In this document: positions 8,406 to 16,877 of the stretch, in pieces
How positions within the stretch are numbered: the stretch's first letter is position 1
Layout of the letters: each line of letters begins with the position of its first letter
DNA from: DASWTL01 sp035575925
Lineage (GTDB): Bacteria > Bacteroidota > Bacteroidia > Sphingobacteriales > Sphingobacteriaceae
Direction of reading: 5' to 3'
Assembly: GCA_035575925.1 (NCBI GenBank)
Contig: DATLXK010000050.1
Span: 1-64,000 of the forward strand
DNA: 64,000 nt
Program-made: the position numbers and the translations under genes
Notes under the pieces: generated by a model
Database searches by the model: none
Told to the model about the DNA's origin: nothing
Seen by the model: the letters and a program-made list of their open reading frames with translations, nothing else

Positions 8406-8785
8406 AAGTATATAATTAGTTTATGGTTAGTTAATGCAGTAAACCTAAATAAAAAATTAAAAACGTGGAAAAAATATCAATTTCTTATCCTTTTTTATTT
8501 AACTAAGCGGCTATTTAAAATGAAATCGTTTCGCTTCAGAGGATTAGTGATGGCACACGCGACACATTACGGGGGCCGGTGTCTCCACCGGGCTACTTTT
8601 AATAATATATCAAAAGAAATTTAACAGCTTCAGGAAAAATAATATATGAGAAGATCCATTTATTGAAACACGGTTTGCATGCTTGATAATAATTTATCTA
8701 ATGTATTGCTTAATTAATTTTAATTCCTGATATTTGCAAACTCTTTAAAGAGCTGAGTTTTACAAACGAATACAATTATAGAGTC
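8406..8785. other. Divergent intergenic region between yjcH and rpmB
   Basis: This 380-bp AT-rich stretch separates the leftward acetate operon from the rightward ribosomal cluster and must hold both promoters. I see no convincing -33/-7 pair; the nearest to rpmB is an imperfect GATATTTG around 8730. Between about 8550 and 8600 is an unusually GC-rich island containing a hairpin (CCGGTG-TCTC-CACCGG) with a short T-run after it, possibly a small RNA terminator or a relic. The open frames here carry no recognisable protein. Confidence 0.4.
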
Positions 8786-9019
8786 ATGTCGAGAATTTGT
8801 GATTTAACAGGGAAAATGGCAATGAATGGTCATCACGTATCTAACTCAAACGTGAAGACTAAACGTAAATTTTATCCTAATCTGAAGGTGAAAAGATTTT
8901 TTATACCTGAAGAAAACCGCTGGATCACGCTGAAAGTATCTACTTCAGCTATAAAAACCATTAATAAAAATGGTATCAGCGCAGTAATTAGTAAATTCCT
9001 TAAAAAAGGATACGTATAA
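8786..9019 (+). CDS. rpmB: 50S ribosomal protein L28
   Basis: The 77-residue protein has the bL28 N-terminus MSRICDLTGK, the N.VSNSN.KTKR segment and the basic FYPNLK region. It is a structural component of the large ribosomal subunit. It starts a + strand cluster rpmB-rpmG-DUF4295, and the length is typical for Bacteroidota. No Shine-Dalgarno sequence is evident, as expected in this phylum. Confidence 0.97.
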   Translation: MSRICDLTGKMAMNGHHVSNSNVKTKRKFYPNLKVKRFFIPEENRWITLKVSTSAIKTINKNGISAVISKFLKKGYV

Positions 9020-9076
9020 AAGTTATATGTTATAAGTTGCTATGACTTATGACCTACTAACATAGAACATATTAAA

Positions 9077-9259
9077 ATGGCTAAAAAAGGAAACAGAGTT
9101 CAGGTTATACTGGAGTGTACAGAACATAAAGAAACTGGTCTGCCGGGAATGTCCCGTTATATCACTACCAAGAATAAAAAGAACACCACGGAGCGTTTGG
9201 AACAAAAAAAATACAATCCGGTATTAAAAAAGGTGACGGTTCACAAAGAGATAAAGTAA
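9077..9259 (+). CDS. rpmG: 50S ribosomal protein L33
   Basis: The 60-residue protein begins MAKKGNRVQVILECTEHK and carries the RYITTKNKKNTTERLE.KKY.P segment of bL33. Only one cysteine is present, so this is the zinc-free form of L33. It lies 57 bp after rpmB and 52 bp before the DUF4295 gene in the same orientation. Confidence 0.97.
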   Translation: MAKKGNRVQVILECTEHKETGLPGMSRYITTKNKKNTTERLEQKKYNPVLKKVTVHKEIK

Positions 9260-9311
9260 AAAGCTGATTTACTGGTAGTAACCAATAATTTACAACTCAA
9301 AAATATAAAAG

Positions 9312-9479
9312 ATGGCTAAGAAAGTAGTTGCGACCCTTAAAACGGGGAAAGGTAAAGAATATTCAAAGGTAATTACCATGATAAAATCACCTAAAACAGG
9401 TGCGTATTCTTTCAGAGAGATAATTGCTCATAACGATCACATTAAAGATGCTATCGCTGAAGCAAAAAACGCTCAGTAA
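9312..9479 (+). CDS. DUF4295 protein, Bacteroidota-specific ribosomal protein (bL38)
   Basis: This 55-residue basic protein (MAKKVVATLKTGKGKEYSKV..., ending EAKNAQ) is short enough to be missed by simple ORF cut-offs. It matches DUF4295, always found right after rpmG in Bacteroidota. To my knowledge it was identified in the Flavobacterium johnsoniae ribosome structure as the phylum-specific subunit bL38; I recall this rather than see it. A terminator lies 23 bp after its stop codon, closing the rpmB-rpmG-DUF4295 operon. Confidence 0.9.
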   Translation: MAKKVVATLKTGKGKEYSKVITMIKSPKTGAYSFREIIAHNDHIKDAIAEAKNAQ

Positions 9480-9502
9480 CACATCTCCAATAAAATATTG
9501 AG

Positions 9503-9535
9503 GCCGTTCCGAATTATCGGAAGGGCTTTTTTTTT
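9503..9535 (+). terminator. Terminator of the rpmB-rpmG-DUF4295 operon
   Basis: GCCGTTCCGA (9503-9512) pairs with TCGGAAGGGC (9517-9526) with one mismatch, followed by nine T residues. The ftsY start follows 13 bases later, so ftsY probably depends on partial readthrough or a promoter overlapping the hairpin. Confidence 0.9.
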
Positions 9536-9547
9536 AACTGTACTCCC

Positions 9548-10510
9548 ATGGGATTATTTGATTTTTTTAAGAAAAAAGATACTACCGCTGATGAGCAGGA
9601 AGCTCTGGATAAAGGACTTGAGAAAACGAAAGAGGGGTTATTCTCAAAGATCACAAAAGCTGTAATTGGAAAATCAACAGTAGATGATGATGTATTAGAT
9701 GAACTTGAAGAAATACTGGTTACCTCGGATGTAGGGGTAACGACTACACTTAAGATTATCGAACGTATCCAGAATAGGGTAATTCGTGATAAATATGTAA
9801 ATACTTCTGAGTTGAATAATATTCTCAGAGAGGAAATACAAGAGCTTCTGGCAGAAAACAACAGCAATGATTTCCAGCATTTTGAATATGGAAGTCATAA
9901 GCCTTATGTTATTATGGTTGTTGGTGTGAACGGAGTTGGAAAAACAACCACAATCGGGAAGCTGGCACATCAGTTGAAAGAATCAGGGAACCAGGTGGTA
10001 TTAGGTGCTGCTGATACTTTTCGTGCGGCAGCCGTTGAACAGATAAAACTGTGGGGGGAACGTGTAAAAGTGCGTGTAGTTGCTCAGCCTATGGGGTCTG
10101 ACCCCGCTTCAGTAGCTTTTGATACGCTTCAATCAGCTGTATCAAATGGTGATGACGTATGTATTATTGATACCGCCGGGCGTCTGCATAATAAGGTTGC
10201 CCTGATGAATGAGCTTACCAAGATCAAAAACGTAATGAAAAAGGTAGTTCCCGATGCTCCTCATGAAATACTTTTAGTCCTTGATGCTTCAACAGGCCAA
10301 AATGCCATTGAACAATGCAGGCAATTTACACAGGCTACAGACGTTAACGCTTTAGCCCTGACAAAATTAGATGGCACAGCAAAAGGGGGTGTGGTAATCG
10401 GAATTTCAGACCAGTTTAAGATCCCTGTAAAATACATTGGTGTGGGTGAAGGCATGCATGATCTTCAGCTTTTTAATAAAAAGGAGTTTGTGGAATCGTT
10501 GTTCAAATGA
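9548..10510 (+). CDS. ftsY: Signal recognition particle receptor FtsY
   Basis: FtsY is the membrane-associated GTPase that docks SRP-ribosome complexes at the Sec translocon. The 320-residue protein has the helical N domain (about 20-100), then the G domain with P-loop GVNGVGKTT (about 126-134), DTFRAAA (156-162), DTAGR (near 210) and TKLDG (near 273). The acidic A domain of E. coli FtsY is reduced to a short N-terminus with MGLFDFFKKK, the common short form. It begins 13 bp after a terminator. Confidence 0.97.
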   Translation: MGLFDFFKKKDTTADEQEALDKGLEKTKEGLFSKITKAVIGKSTVDDDVLDELEEILVTSDVGVTTTLKIIERIQNRVIRDKYVNTSELNNILREEIQELLAENNSNDFQHFEYGSHKPYVIMVVGVNGVGKTTTIGKLAHQLKESGNQVVLGAADTFRAAAVEQIKLWGERVKVRVVAQPMGSDPASVAFDTLQSAVSNGDDVCIIDTAGRLHNKVALMNELTKIKNVMKKVVPDAPHEILLVLDASTGQNAIEQCRQFTQATDVNALALTKLDGTAKGGVVIGISDQFKIPVKYIGVGEGMHDLQLFNKKEFVESLFK

Positions 10511-10529
10511 TTATAAAGTATTTTAGTAT

Positions 10530-10745
10530 ATGGCTAGCATAATTATTCATACAGATAACCAGAAAGACCTGACGTTGTTACAAGAATTAGCGCAAAAGAT
10601 GGGCTTCAAAGCTCAGATATTAACAAATTCCCATAAAGAAGACTTTGTAATAGCAAAATCTATTGAAGAAAATAATGCTGCGGATCTATTAAGTTTTGAA
10701 GAGGCTAAATCATACTATCAGACTTTAACTAAGTCGGAGAAGTGA
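10530..10745 (+). CDS. Probable antitoxin of a decayed type II toxin-antitoxin pair
   Basis: The 71-residue protein (MASIIIHTDNQKDLTLLQEL...) has an N-terminal beta-strand/helix pattern and a charged C-terminus like small antitoxins of Bacteroidota RelE/ParE modules. I do not recognise an exact family. The supporting evidence is context: its TGA stop overlaps a GTG start (GTGA at 10742-10745) of a frame encoding the beginning of a RelE-like toxin that is broken (next entry). It may be an orphan antitoxin left after toxin loss. Confidence 0.55.
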   Translation: MASIIIHTDNQKDLTLLQELAQKMGFKAQILTNSHKEDFVIAKSIEENNAADLLSFEEAKSYYQTLTKSEK

Positions 10746-10850
10746 AAATTATATTCAATCGTAACTTTGTAAAAGAGCTTCAGTAATTCCTGCTAAAAAC
10801 ACGATTGATATACTGCCAGTCCTTCGTAAGAGTTATCGCACAATCTGAAT
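10742..10850 (+). pseudogene. Truncated and frameshifted RelE/ParE-type toxin remnant
   Basis: From the GTG at 10742 the DNA reads VKIIFNRNFVKELQ and then stops. Shifting one frame back over the stop continues VIPAKNTIDILPVLRKSYRT before another stop. The (M/V)K(I/V)...(R/S)..F.KELQ.(I/L).AKN pattern is that of the first helices of RelE/ParE toxins, which are normally about 90-100 aa. The remainder is missing, and rimO begins at 10854. I infer a dead toxin gene behind an intact antitoxin. Confidence 0.5.
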
Positions 10851-10853
10851 TAA

Positions 10854-12194
10854 ATGAAAACAAAATCAGTGCAATCTTCACAATCTGTGAAATCCCAAAA
10901 ACCAAAAATCAATGTAATCACCTTAGGCTGCTCTAAGAATATTTACGATTCGGAAGTTTTAATGGGACAGCTTCGCGGCAATCAGCTGAATGTGGCACAT
11001 GAAGCTGAGGATATTGGGAAGGACGATATTATTGTAATTAATACCTGTGGTTTTATAGATAATGCAAAGCAGGAATCAATTGATACTATTTTACAATACA
11101 GCGAATTAAAAGAGCAGGGCAAGGTTGGGAAGGTGATAGTTACGGGATGCTTATCTGAGCGTTACAAGCCAGAACTTGAGGCTGAAATAACCAATGTAGA
11201 TGCATACTTTGGAACAAACGATCTGCAGGGAATATTATCAAGTCTTGGAGCTGATTACAAGCACGAGCTAATTGGTGAACGGTTGTTAACTACTCCCGGA
11301 CATTTTGCCTATTTTAAAATAGCAGAGGGATGTAACCGTCCATGTTCGTTCTGTGCAATCCCTTTAATGCGGGGAAAACATGTTTCGCGGCCGATGGAAG
11401 ACCTTGTTTCTGAGGCTAAATCCCTTGTAAAAAATGGCACAAAAGAAATCATACTCATTGCGCAGGATCTGACCTACTATGGCCTGGATCTATATAATAA
11501 GCGAAATCTTGCTGACCTTCTTCTCCGTCTGTCTGATGTGGAAGGAATTGAATGGATCCGGCTGCAATACGCATACCCTTCGGGTTTTCCCATGGATGTT
11601 CTGGATGTGATGAACGAGCGATCTAATATTTGCAACTATCTGGATATGCCACTTCAGCACATTAGCGATAATATGCTGAAAAGTATGCGCAGAGGAATTA
11701 CTAAACAGAAAACCACCGACTTAGTGAATGCTATCCGGGATAGAGTTCCTGAAATCGCATTGAGAACCACGCTGATTTGTGGCTATCCGGGTGAAACTGA
11801 ACGTGACTTTGATGAAATGAAGTTATGGGTTGAGGATACAAAATTTGACCGGCTGGGATGCTTTACTTATTCCCATGAGGAAAAAACCCATGCACATGAG
11901 CTGATCGACGATGTTCCTGAAGAAGTAAAATTACAACGGGTGGAAGACATTATGGAAATTCAGCAAGGCATCTCTTATGATATTAATCAGCAAAAGGTTG
12001 GTAAACTATATAAAGTACTGATCGATAAAAAAGAAGGGAATTTCTTTACAGGACGTACTGAGTTTGATTCTCCTGAAGTAGATAATGAAGTTTTGATAGA
12101 TGCAAGCATAAATTATGCTTCGGTTGGCAGCTTTGTAAATGTAAAGATTGACCGTGCAGAAGATTTTGATCTGTATGGACAGATTGTCAAATAA
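10854..12194 (+). CDS. rimO: Ribosomal protein S12 methylthiotransferase RimO
   Basis: RimO is a radical-SAM enzyme that methylthiolates the conserved aspartate of ribosomal protein S12. The 446-residue protein has the N-terminal cluster cysteines C26, C65 and C99 (LGCSKN, NTCGF, TGCLSE), the radical-SAM motif CNRPCSFC (C160, C164, C167) and a C-terminal TRAM domain (about 375-446). The GCSKN..DSE signature and SFCAIPLMRG favour RimO over MiaB. It is monocistronic or follows the antitoxin remnant. Confidence 0.96.
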   Translation: MKTKSVQSSQSVKSQKPKINVITLGCSKNIYDSEVLMGQLRGNQLNVAHEAEDIGKDDIIVINTCGFIDNAKQESIDTILQYSELKEQGKVGKVIVTGCLSERYKPELEAEITNVDAYFGTNDLQGILSSLGADYKHELIGERLLTTPGHFAYFKIAEGCNRPCSFCAIPLMRGKHVSRPMEDLVSEAKSLVKNGTKEIILIAQDLTYYGLDLYNKRNLADLLLRLSDVEGIEWIRLQYAYPSGFPMDVLDVMNERSNICNYLDMPLQHISDNMLKSMRRGITKQKTTDLVNAIRDRVPEIALRTTLICGYPGETERDFDEMKLWVEDTKFDRLGCFTYSHEEKTHAHELIDDVPEEVKLQRVEDIMEIQQGISYDINQQKVGKLYKVLIDKKEGNFFTGRTEFDSPEVDNEVLIDASINYASVGSFVNVKIDRAEDFDLYGQIVK

Positions 12195-12241
12195 TTTTAC
12201 CGGATAGGTGAAGTCATCAATTTCCCCTATTTTAGTTGCGG

Positions 12242-13840
12242 ATGAAAGCAACCTGCATCGATTATAAAGACACTGAAAGTTTTTCTCCAGCAGTAATCAG
12301 ATATATTGAAGGAGATCCTGCCCTTGCCCCTTTTATCACTTATCCACCACATAAATCAGGATTTCAGCAGGCACTTTCTGACCGCAAAGTTACAGCAGAC
12401 CGAACCTCTCTTGTACAAGTTCTTAAAGAGCAATATTCGAAAAGCAAAAAGCTAAATAATCAAAACACACAGCGGATTGAGCAAAATATTGAACTCCTGT
12501 TGTTAACTAACACTTTTACTGTTACTACGGGTCATCAGCTGAATATTTTTACCGGCCCGCTTTATTTTATTTACAAGATTGTAACTGCTATTAACCTGGC
12601 AAGCGATCTGAAAAAGCAATTTCCTGAAAAAAACTTTGTCCCTATTTACTGGATGGCTTCTGAGGATCATGATTTTGCGGAGATCAATCACACTCATATT
12701 GGTGGTAAAAAGATCAATTGGGAACAGCAAAACACAGGGGCAACAGGACGATTCAGTATCGAATCAATAAACGCTGTATTAGCTGAGTATAAATCAGTTT
12801 TAGGATATTCAGACCATGCTAAAAAGCTCGGCATTCTGGTAGACGACGCATACACAGAAGATAACCTTGCTGCGGCCACACGGACTTTAGTAAACGGGCT
12901 TTTTGCTGATTATGGACTTGTTATTCTTAATGCAGATCATCACAAATTAAAGAAACAATTCACCAGCATTATTACCCGGGATATTATTGAACAATGCAGC
13001 TTTAAAAATATTGAAATAACCAATCTTGAATTAGAAAAGACTGGCATCGAAGCCCAGGTAAACCCGCGTGAAATAAACTTCTTTTATCTTTTAGACAATC
13101 TTCGTGAGCGGGTTGTATTTGAAGACAATAAATACATGGTATTAAACTCGGATATTAAATTCACCAGAGAAGGACTTCTTGAAGAAATCGCTGCCTTCCC
13201 TGAAAGATTTAGCCCTAATGTGGTATTAAGACCACTTTACCAGGAAACAATACTTCCAAACATAGCGTATATTGGTGGAGGTGCAGAAATAATTTACTGG
13301 CTTCAGCTTAAAAGAAATTTCGATTTTTATAAGATTGATTTCCCTGTTCTCATTCTGAGAAATTCAGCTTTAGTTGTTGATGAAAAATTTGAAAAAAAAT
13401 TATCTAAACTAGGCCTATCGATTAAGGAAATTTTTAAAAACTCCAATCAGTTAAAAAAAGAATGGACTTTAGAACATTCGGAACATGAGTTGAAGCTTGT
13501 TAATGAATGGCAGCAACTGGAAAGCGTGTTTAAGGATATTAAAAACAGTGTATCTCTTATCGATCCCACTTTAGGTCCAAGTGCAGAGGCAATAAGGACG
13601 CGCTTGCATAAGGCGGTACAACGCCTGGAGAAAAAACTTCTGAAAGCAGAAAAAAGAAATCATTCAGAAGTTTTAGGACTGATAGATAATCTTAAAGAAC
13701 AATACTTTTCACACGGCTTGCAGGAGCGTCATGAAAACTTCGGATTATTTTATGCAAAATATGGGGATGAGTTTATTGAATCTTTGGTGAAAGCTTTTAA
13801 GCCCCTTGATTTTAAGTTCACCATACTGTATCCAGAATAA
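12242..13840 (+). CDS. bshC: Bacillithiol biosynthesis cysteine-adding enzyme BshC
   Basis: BshC adds cysteine to glucosaminyl-malate in the last step of bacillithiol synthesis. The 532-residue protein shows the family blocks TTGHQLNIFTGPLYFIYKI (about 97-115), YWMASEDHDFAEINH (about 138-152), the VVLRPLYQE..LPNIAYIGGGAEI block near 340, and a C-terminal coiled coil. I chose the ATG at 12242 over an in-frame TTG two codons earlier. The presence of bshC predicts that this organism uses bacillithiol as its low-molecular-weight thiol, which links to the sulfur operon at 32.7-40 kb. Confidence 0.95.
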   Translation: MKATCIDYKDTESFSPAVIRYIEGDPALAPFITYPPHKSGFQQALSDRKVTADRTSLVQVLKEQYSKSKKLNNQNTQRIEQNIELLLLTNTFTVTTGHQLNIFTGPLYFIYKIVTAINLASDLKKQFPEKNFVPIYWMASEDHDFAEINHTHIGGKKINWEQQNTGATGRFSIESINAVLAEYKSVLGYSDHAKKLGILVDDAYTEDNLAAATRTLVNGLFADYGLVILNADHHKLKKQFTSIITRDIIEQCSFKNIEITNLELEKTGIEAQVNPREINFFYLLDNLRERVVFEDNKYMVLNSDIKFTREGLLEEIAAFPERFSPNVVLRPLYQETILPNIAYIGGGAEIIYWLQLKRNFDFYKIDFPVLILRNSALVVDEKFEKKLSKLGLSIKEIFKNSNQLKKEWTLEHSEHELKLVNEWQQLESVFKDIKNSVSLIDPTLGPSAEAIRTRLHKAVQRLEKKLLKAEKRNHSEVLGLIDNLKEQYFSHGLQERHENFGLFYAKYGDEFIESLVKAFKPLDFKFTILYPE

Positions 13841-13849
13841 ATCGTTTAA

Positions 13850-14935
13850 ATGGATTATCAAACTTTTTCCGAGATTCAGTTAAGAACATTTACCGAAGAT
13901 GTTTTCAAAAAAATGGGATGTTCTGAAGAACATGCCCAACTAGCTGCCGATGTTCTTATACGTGCTGATCTGAGAGGTATTGATTCGCACGGCGTAGCTC
14001 GCTTAAGCGGATATGTCCGGCTTTGGGAGAAAGAGAGGATCAACTCAGTACCTGATATTAAAGTAGTTCATGAAACCGCAACAACGGCCACAGTAGACGG
14101 TGATAGAGGCCTGGGGTTAGTAGTTGCCCCTTTCGCTATGCAAATTGCCATTGAAAAGGCTGAAAAATTTGGATCAGGATGGGTGGCTGTGCGGAATTCA
14201 AATCATTTTGGCATTGCAGGTTATCACGCTTTAATGGCCGTTGAAAAGGATATGATTGGTTTTGCCATGACGAATGCAAGTCCGCTGGTTACACCAACAT
14301 TTGCTAATGAGCGCTTACTTGGAACAAACCCCATGTGTTATGCCTTTCCGGCCGGCAAATATCCACCTGTAATTGTCGACATGGCAACCTCAGCAGCAGC
14401 TAACGGGAAACTGGAAATAGCTCAGCGTTCCGGTAAAAATGTACCTGAAGGCTGGATACAGGATAAAAATGGCTCCCCTTCCACAGACCCGCACGAACTT
14501 AAGCATGGTGGTGCTTTACTTCCTCTTGGCAGTGACCGCGATCATGGAAGCCATAAAGGATTTGGGTTAAGCGCTACTGTTGATATTCTTTCTGCGGTGC
14601 TTTCCGGTGCTAATTACGGCCCGTGGGTTCCACCTTTTGTGGCTTTTTTAGAACCTTCTGAAAATCCGGTTGGAAAAGGTATCGGTCATTTTTTAGGGGC
14701 AATGCGGGTAGACGGCTTCAGACCTGCGGATGAATTTAAAACCCACATGGATAACTGGGTACACCGCTTCAAGTCTGCAAAAACTATTGATGAAACCCAG
14801 AAAGTAGTTATCCCCGGCGAGCCGGAGTTGCAGGCAGAAAAGGAAAGAAAAGAAAAAGGAATTCCCTTGGTTAATGCAGTTGTAAAAGATCTAAATGAGC
14901 TTGCGGATAAATTAGGGGTAAATAATCTTAAATAA
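13850..14935 (+). CDS. Ldh family (malate/L-lactate-type) NAD(P)-dependent oxidoreductase
   Basis: The 361-residue protein belongs to the Ldh_2 family of 2-oxoacid/2-hydroxyacid dehydrogenases with an unusual NAD-binding fold. Family blocks are ADLRGIDSHGVARL (about 42-55, with catalytic His), NSNHFGIAGYHA (about 115-126), TNPMCYAFPAG and VDMATSAAANGKLE. The family acts on malate, sulfolactate, ureidoglycolate or diketogulonate; the substrate cannot be read from this sequence. It follows bshC by nine bases and is ended by a hairpin terminator. Cofactor choice is undetermined. Confidence 0.9.
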   Translation: MDYQTFSEIQLRTFTEDVFKKMGCSEEHAQLAADVLIRADLRGIDSHGVARLSGYVRLWEKERINSVPDIKVVHETATTATVDGDRGLGLVVAPFAMQIAIEKAEKFGSGWVAVRNSNHFGIAGYHALMAVEKDMIGFAMTNASPLVTPTFANERLLGTNPMCYAFPAGKYPPVIVDMATSAAANGKLEIAQRSGKNVPEGWIQDKNGSPSTDPHELKHGGALLPLGSDRDHGSHKGFGLSATVDILSAVLSGANYGPWVPPFVAFLEPSENPVGKGIGHFLGAMRVDGFRPADEFKTHMDNWVHRFKSAKTIDETQKVVIPGEPELQAEKERKEKGIPLVNAVVKDLNELADKLGVNNLK

Positions 14936-14939
14936 AAAA

Positions 14940-14964
14940 ACCTGGTAGTTAATGCCAGGTTTTT
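14940..14964. terminator. Bidirectional terminator between the Ldh-family gene and lepB
   Basis: ACCTGG (14940-14945) pairs with CCAGGT (14955-14960). It is preceded by A7 and followed by T-rich DNA, so it can end transcripts from both converging genes. Confidence 0.75.
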
Positions 14965-14998
14965 ATCTTATCCAGCCAGGATATTTCTTATTCTTCCA

Positions 14999-16105
14999 CT
15001 ATTTTATCCCCTGAAATATCCTGTTCCAGCGAATTTTATCAAAGAAGGATCCGTTTTCGCTCCAGCTCATCCAGATAAATAAAGCTTTTCCTACAATATG
15101 ATCTTCGGGAACAAATCCCCAAAAGCGCGAGTCTAATGAGTCGTCCCGATTATCGCCCATCATCCAATAATAATTCATTTTAAAGGTATAGCTATTGGTT
15201 TTTTTACCATTTATGATGAATTCATTACCATTAGTCTGGAATTGGTTGCCTTCATAAAGTTCTATCGCTCTGCGGTAAAAATGAATATTCGTACTATCCA
15301 GTTTAACTGTCCATCCTTTTTTAGGAATAATCAGCGGACCAAAATTATCTGCATTCCAGGTAAATTTAGGGTCAGGAGGAAAGATCTGCATATCCCGCTC
15401 ATTCATTGGCTTTACCGCCAGGTTAACACTTTTAACATTTGCCCATTTTCTAATTCCATCTGCCTGCGCGGTCGTCATCTGAAACGCATAATCATCCACC
15501 GTTAATCGTTGTACAGCTATATTCATATCCTGCAAAGTCTGAGGATTGAAATCCGTACCGTCGGACTTAACATAATAATTCTTCTGCCCTTCAGGCGGAT
15601 TCTCTATGGCCTTTCCGTTCAAATATATCCGGGCATTAATTATTCTTAGAGTATCCCCTCCAACAGCTATGCAGCGTTTAATATAATTCTCCCGTTTATC
15701 TACTGGCCGGCTAAAAGGCGGGTCTGCATCCATGGGATAGTTGAATACTACCACATCATTTCGCTTCACTTCGCTTAAACCCGGCAATCTACGATATTTC
15801 CATTTTATGCCTTCCCAGTATGCTTTGGAACCTGTAACGGGCATGGTATGATGCGCAAAAGGAAATGCAACGGGTGTCATTGGCAAACGCGCACCGTAAT
15901 TCATTTTACTTACAAATAAAAAATCGCCCACTAAAAGGGTTTTTTCCATTGATCCGGTTGGAATGGTGTAAGCCTCAATGAATAATCCCCGTATTAACGT
16001 AGCAGCAATTACTGCAAAAATTATTGCGTCGAACCACTCTCTGCCAGCACTTTTTTTCTTTTTATTTCTATCTTCTGGTTTTCTTTTCCAAAACTTATCT
16101 GCCAT
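14999..16105 (-). CDS. lepB: Signal peptidase I
   Basis: LepB cleaves signal peptides from exported proteins at the periplasmic face. The 368-residue protein has one N-terminal membrane segment (about 25-45), the nucleophile serine in IPTGSME (S52), and the general-base lysine in YIKRCIAVGGD (K143). Box D/E MGDNRDDSLDSR lies near the C-terminus. An insertion of about 130 residues between the lysine region and box D makes it longer than the E. coli enzyme, as is usual for Bacteroidota. It is the last gene of the parA-parB-DUF5683-dapB-lepB run, a gene order typical of the phylum. Confidence 0.96.
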   Translation of the reverse strand: MADKFWKRKPEDRNKKKKSAGREWFDAIIFAVIAATLIRGLFIEAYTIPTGSMEKTLLVGDFLFVSKMNYGARLPMTPVAFPFAHHTMPVTGSKAYWEGIKWKYRRLPGLSEVKRNDVVVFNYPMDADPPFSRPVDKRENYIKRCIAVGGDTLRIINARIYLNGKAIENPPEGQKNYYVKSDGTDFNPQTLQDMNIAVQRLTVDDYAFQMTTAQADGIRKWANVKSVNLAVKPMNERDMQIFPPDPKFTWNADNFGPLIIPKKGWTVKLDSTNIHFYRRAIELYEGNQFQTNGNEFIINGKKTNSYTFKMNYYWMMGDNRDDSLDSRFWGFVPEDHIVGKALFIWMSWSENGSFFDKIRWNRIFQGIK

Positions 16106-16133
16106 GTGCTATAAAATATGTGAAATATAGTTG

Positions 16134-16877
16134 TTATATATTAAAATCAAAGATATCATTAACTGAATAAAAACCTGTTTTACCATTTATCCACTCAGCA
16201 GCGAGTATAGCACCTAAAGCGAAGCCGTTTCGGTTATGGGCCTTATGTATAAATTCTATATCATCGACTTCAGAGCTATAAATGACAGTATGAGTTCCGG
16301 GAACTTCCTCCAGGCGGTGAGATTCAATTAATAATTGATCAGACTTTGTTATCACTTCCTGCTCATCGCCAACAAGTTCATTTACCCATTTCGTTTTACG
16401 CTCCAGACCATTTACTATCCCTTCGGCAATAGTAATTGCTGTTCCGCTGGGCGAATCTAGTTTTTGTGTATGATGAATTTCCTCTACAAGCACCTCATAT
16501 TGCGGATAAGTGTTCATAATTTTAGCCAGGATTTTGTTAACATGAAAAAACACGTTAACTCCAACACTAAAATTAGATCCATATAAGAGTGTATTGTTAC
16601 CTGCCAGGCACTTTTGTTTTATTTCATCTAACTGATTATACCAACCGGTTGTACCAACTACAACAGGTACATTTGCACTAAAGCACATCTGAATGTGGTT
16701 AATAACAGTTGCAGGCGTACTAAAATCAATGGCTACATCAGCTTTTTTTAAATTTTCAACAGTCAGTTCTTCAGCATTAAGTTCTTCAATTTTCAATACA
16801 ATCTCGTGACCCCTATCCAAGGCAAACTGTTCAATGATATGACCCATTTTACCATATCCCAATAATGCTAATTTCAT
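16134..16877 (-). CDS. dapB: 4-hydroxy-tetrahydrodipicolinate reductase
   Basis: DapB reduces the product of DapA in lysine and diaminopimelate synthesis. The 247-residue protein starts with the nucleotide-binding GYGKMG motif, has VAIDFSTPATV near residue 50, VVVGTTGW, GSNFSVGVNVFF near 105, and the catalytic EIHHTQKLDSPSGTA block near 140. Its start overlaps the DUF5683 gene by four bases and lepB follows after 28 bp. The cofactor preference is not obvious from the sequence. Confidence 0.96.
   Translation of the reverse strand: MKLALLGYGKMGHIIEQFALDRGHEIVLKIEELNAEELTVENLKKADVAIDFSTPATVINHIQMCFSANVPVVVGTTGWYNQLDEIKQKCLAGNNTLLYGSNFSVGVNVFFHVNKILAKIMNTYPQYEVLVEEIHHTQKLDSPSGTAITIAEGIVNGLERKTKWVNELVGDEQEVITKSDQLLIESHRLEEVPGTHTVIYSSEVDDIEFIHKAHNRNGFALGAILAAEWINGKTGFYSVNDIFDFNI

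Noticed and set aside
8397..8624. A 75-codon + strand frame upstream of rpmB.
   Set aside because: It overlaps the start of yjcH, has a composition like random AT-rich DNA, and shows no domain.
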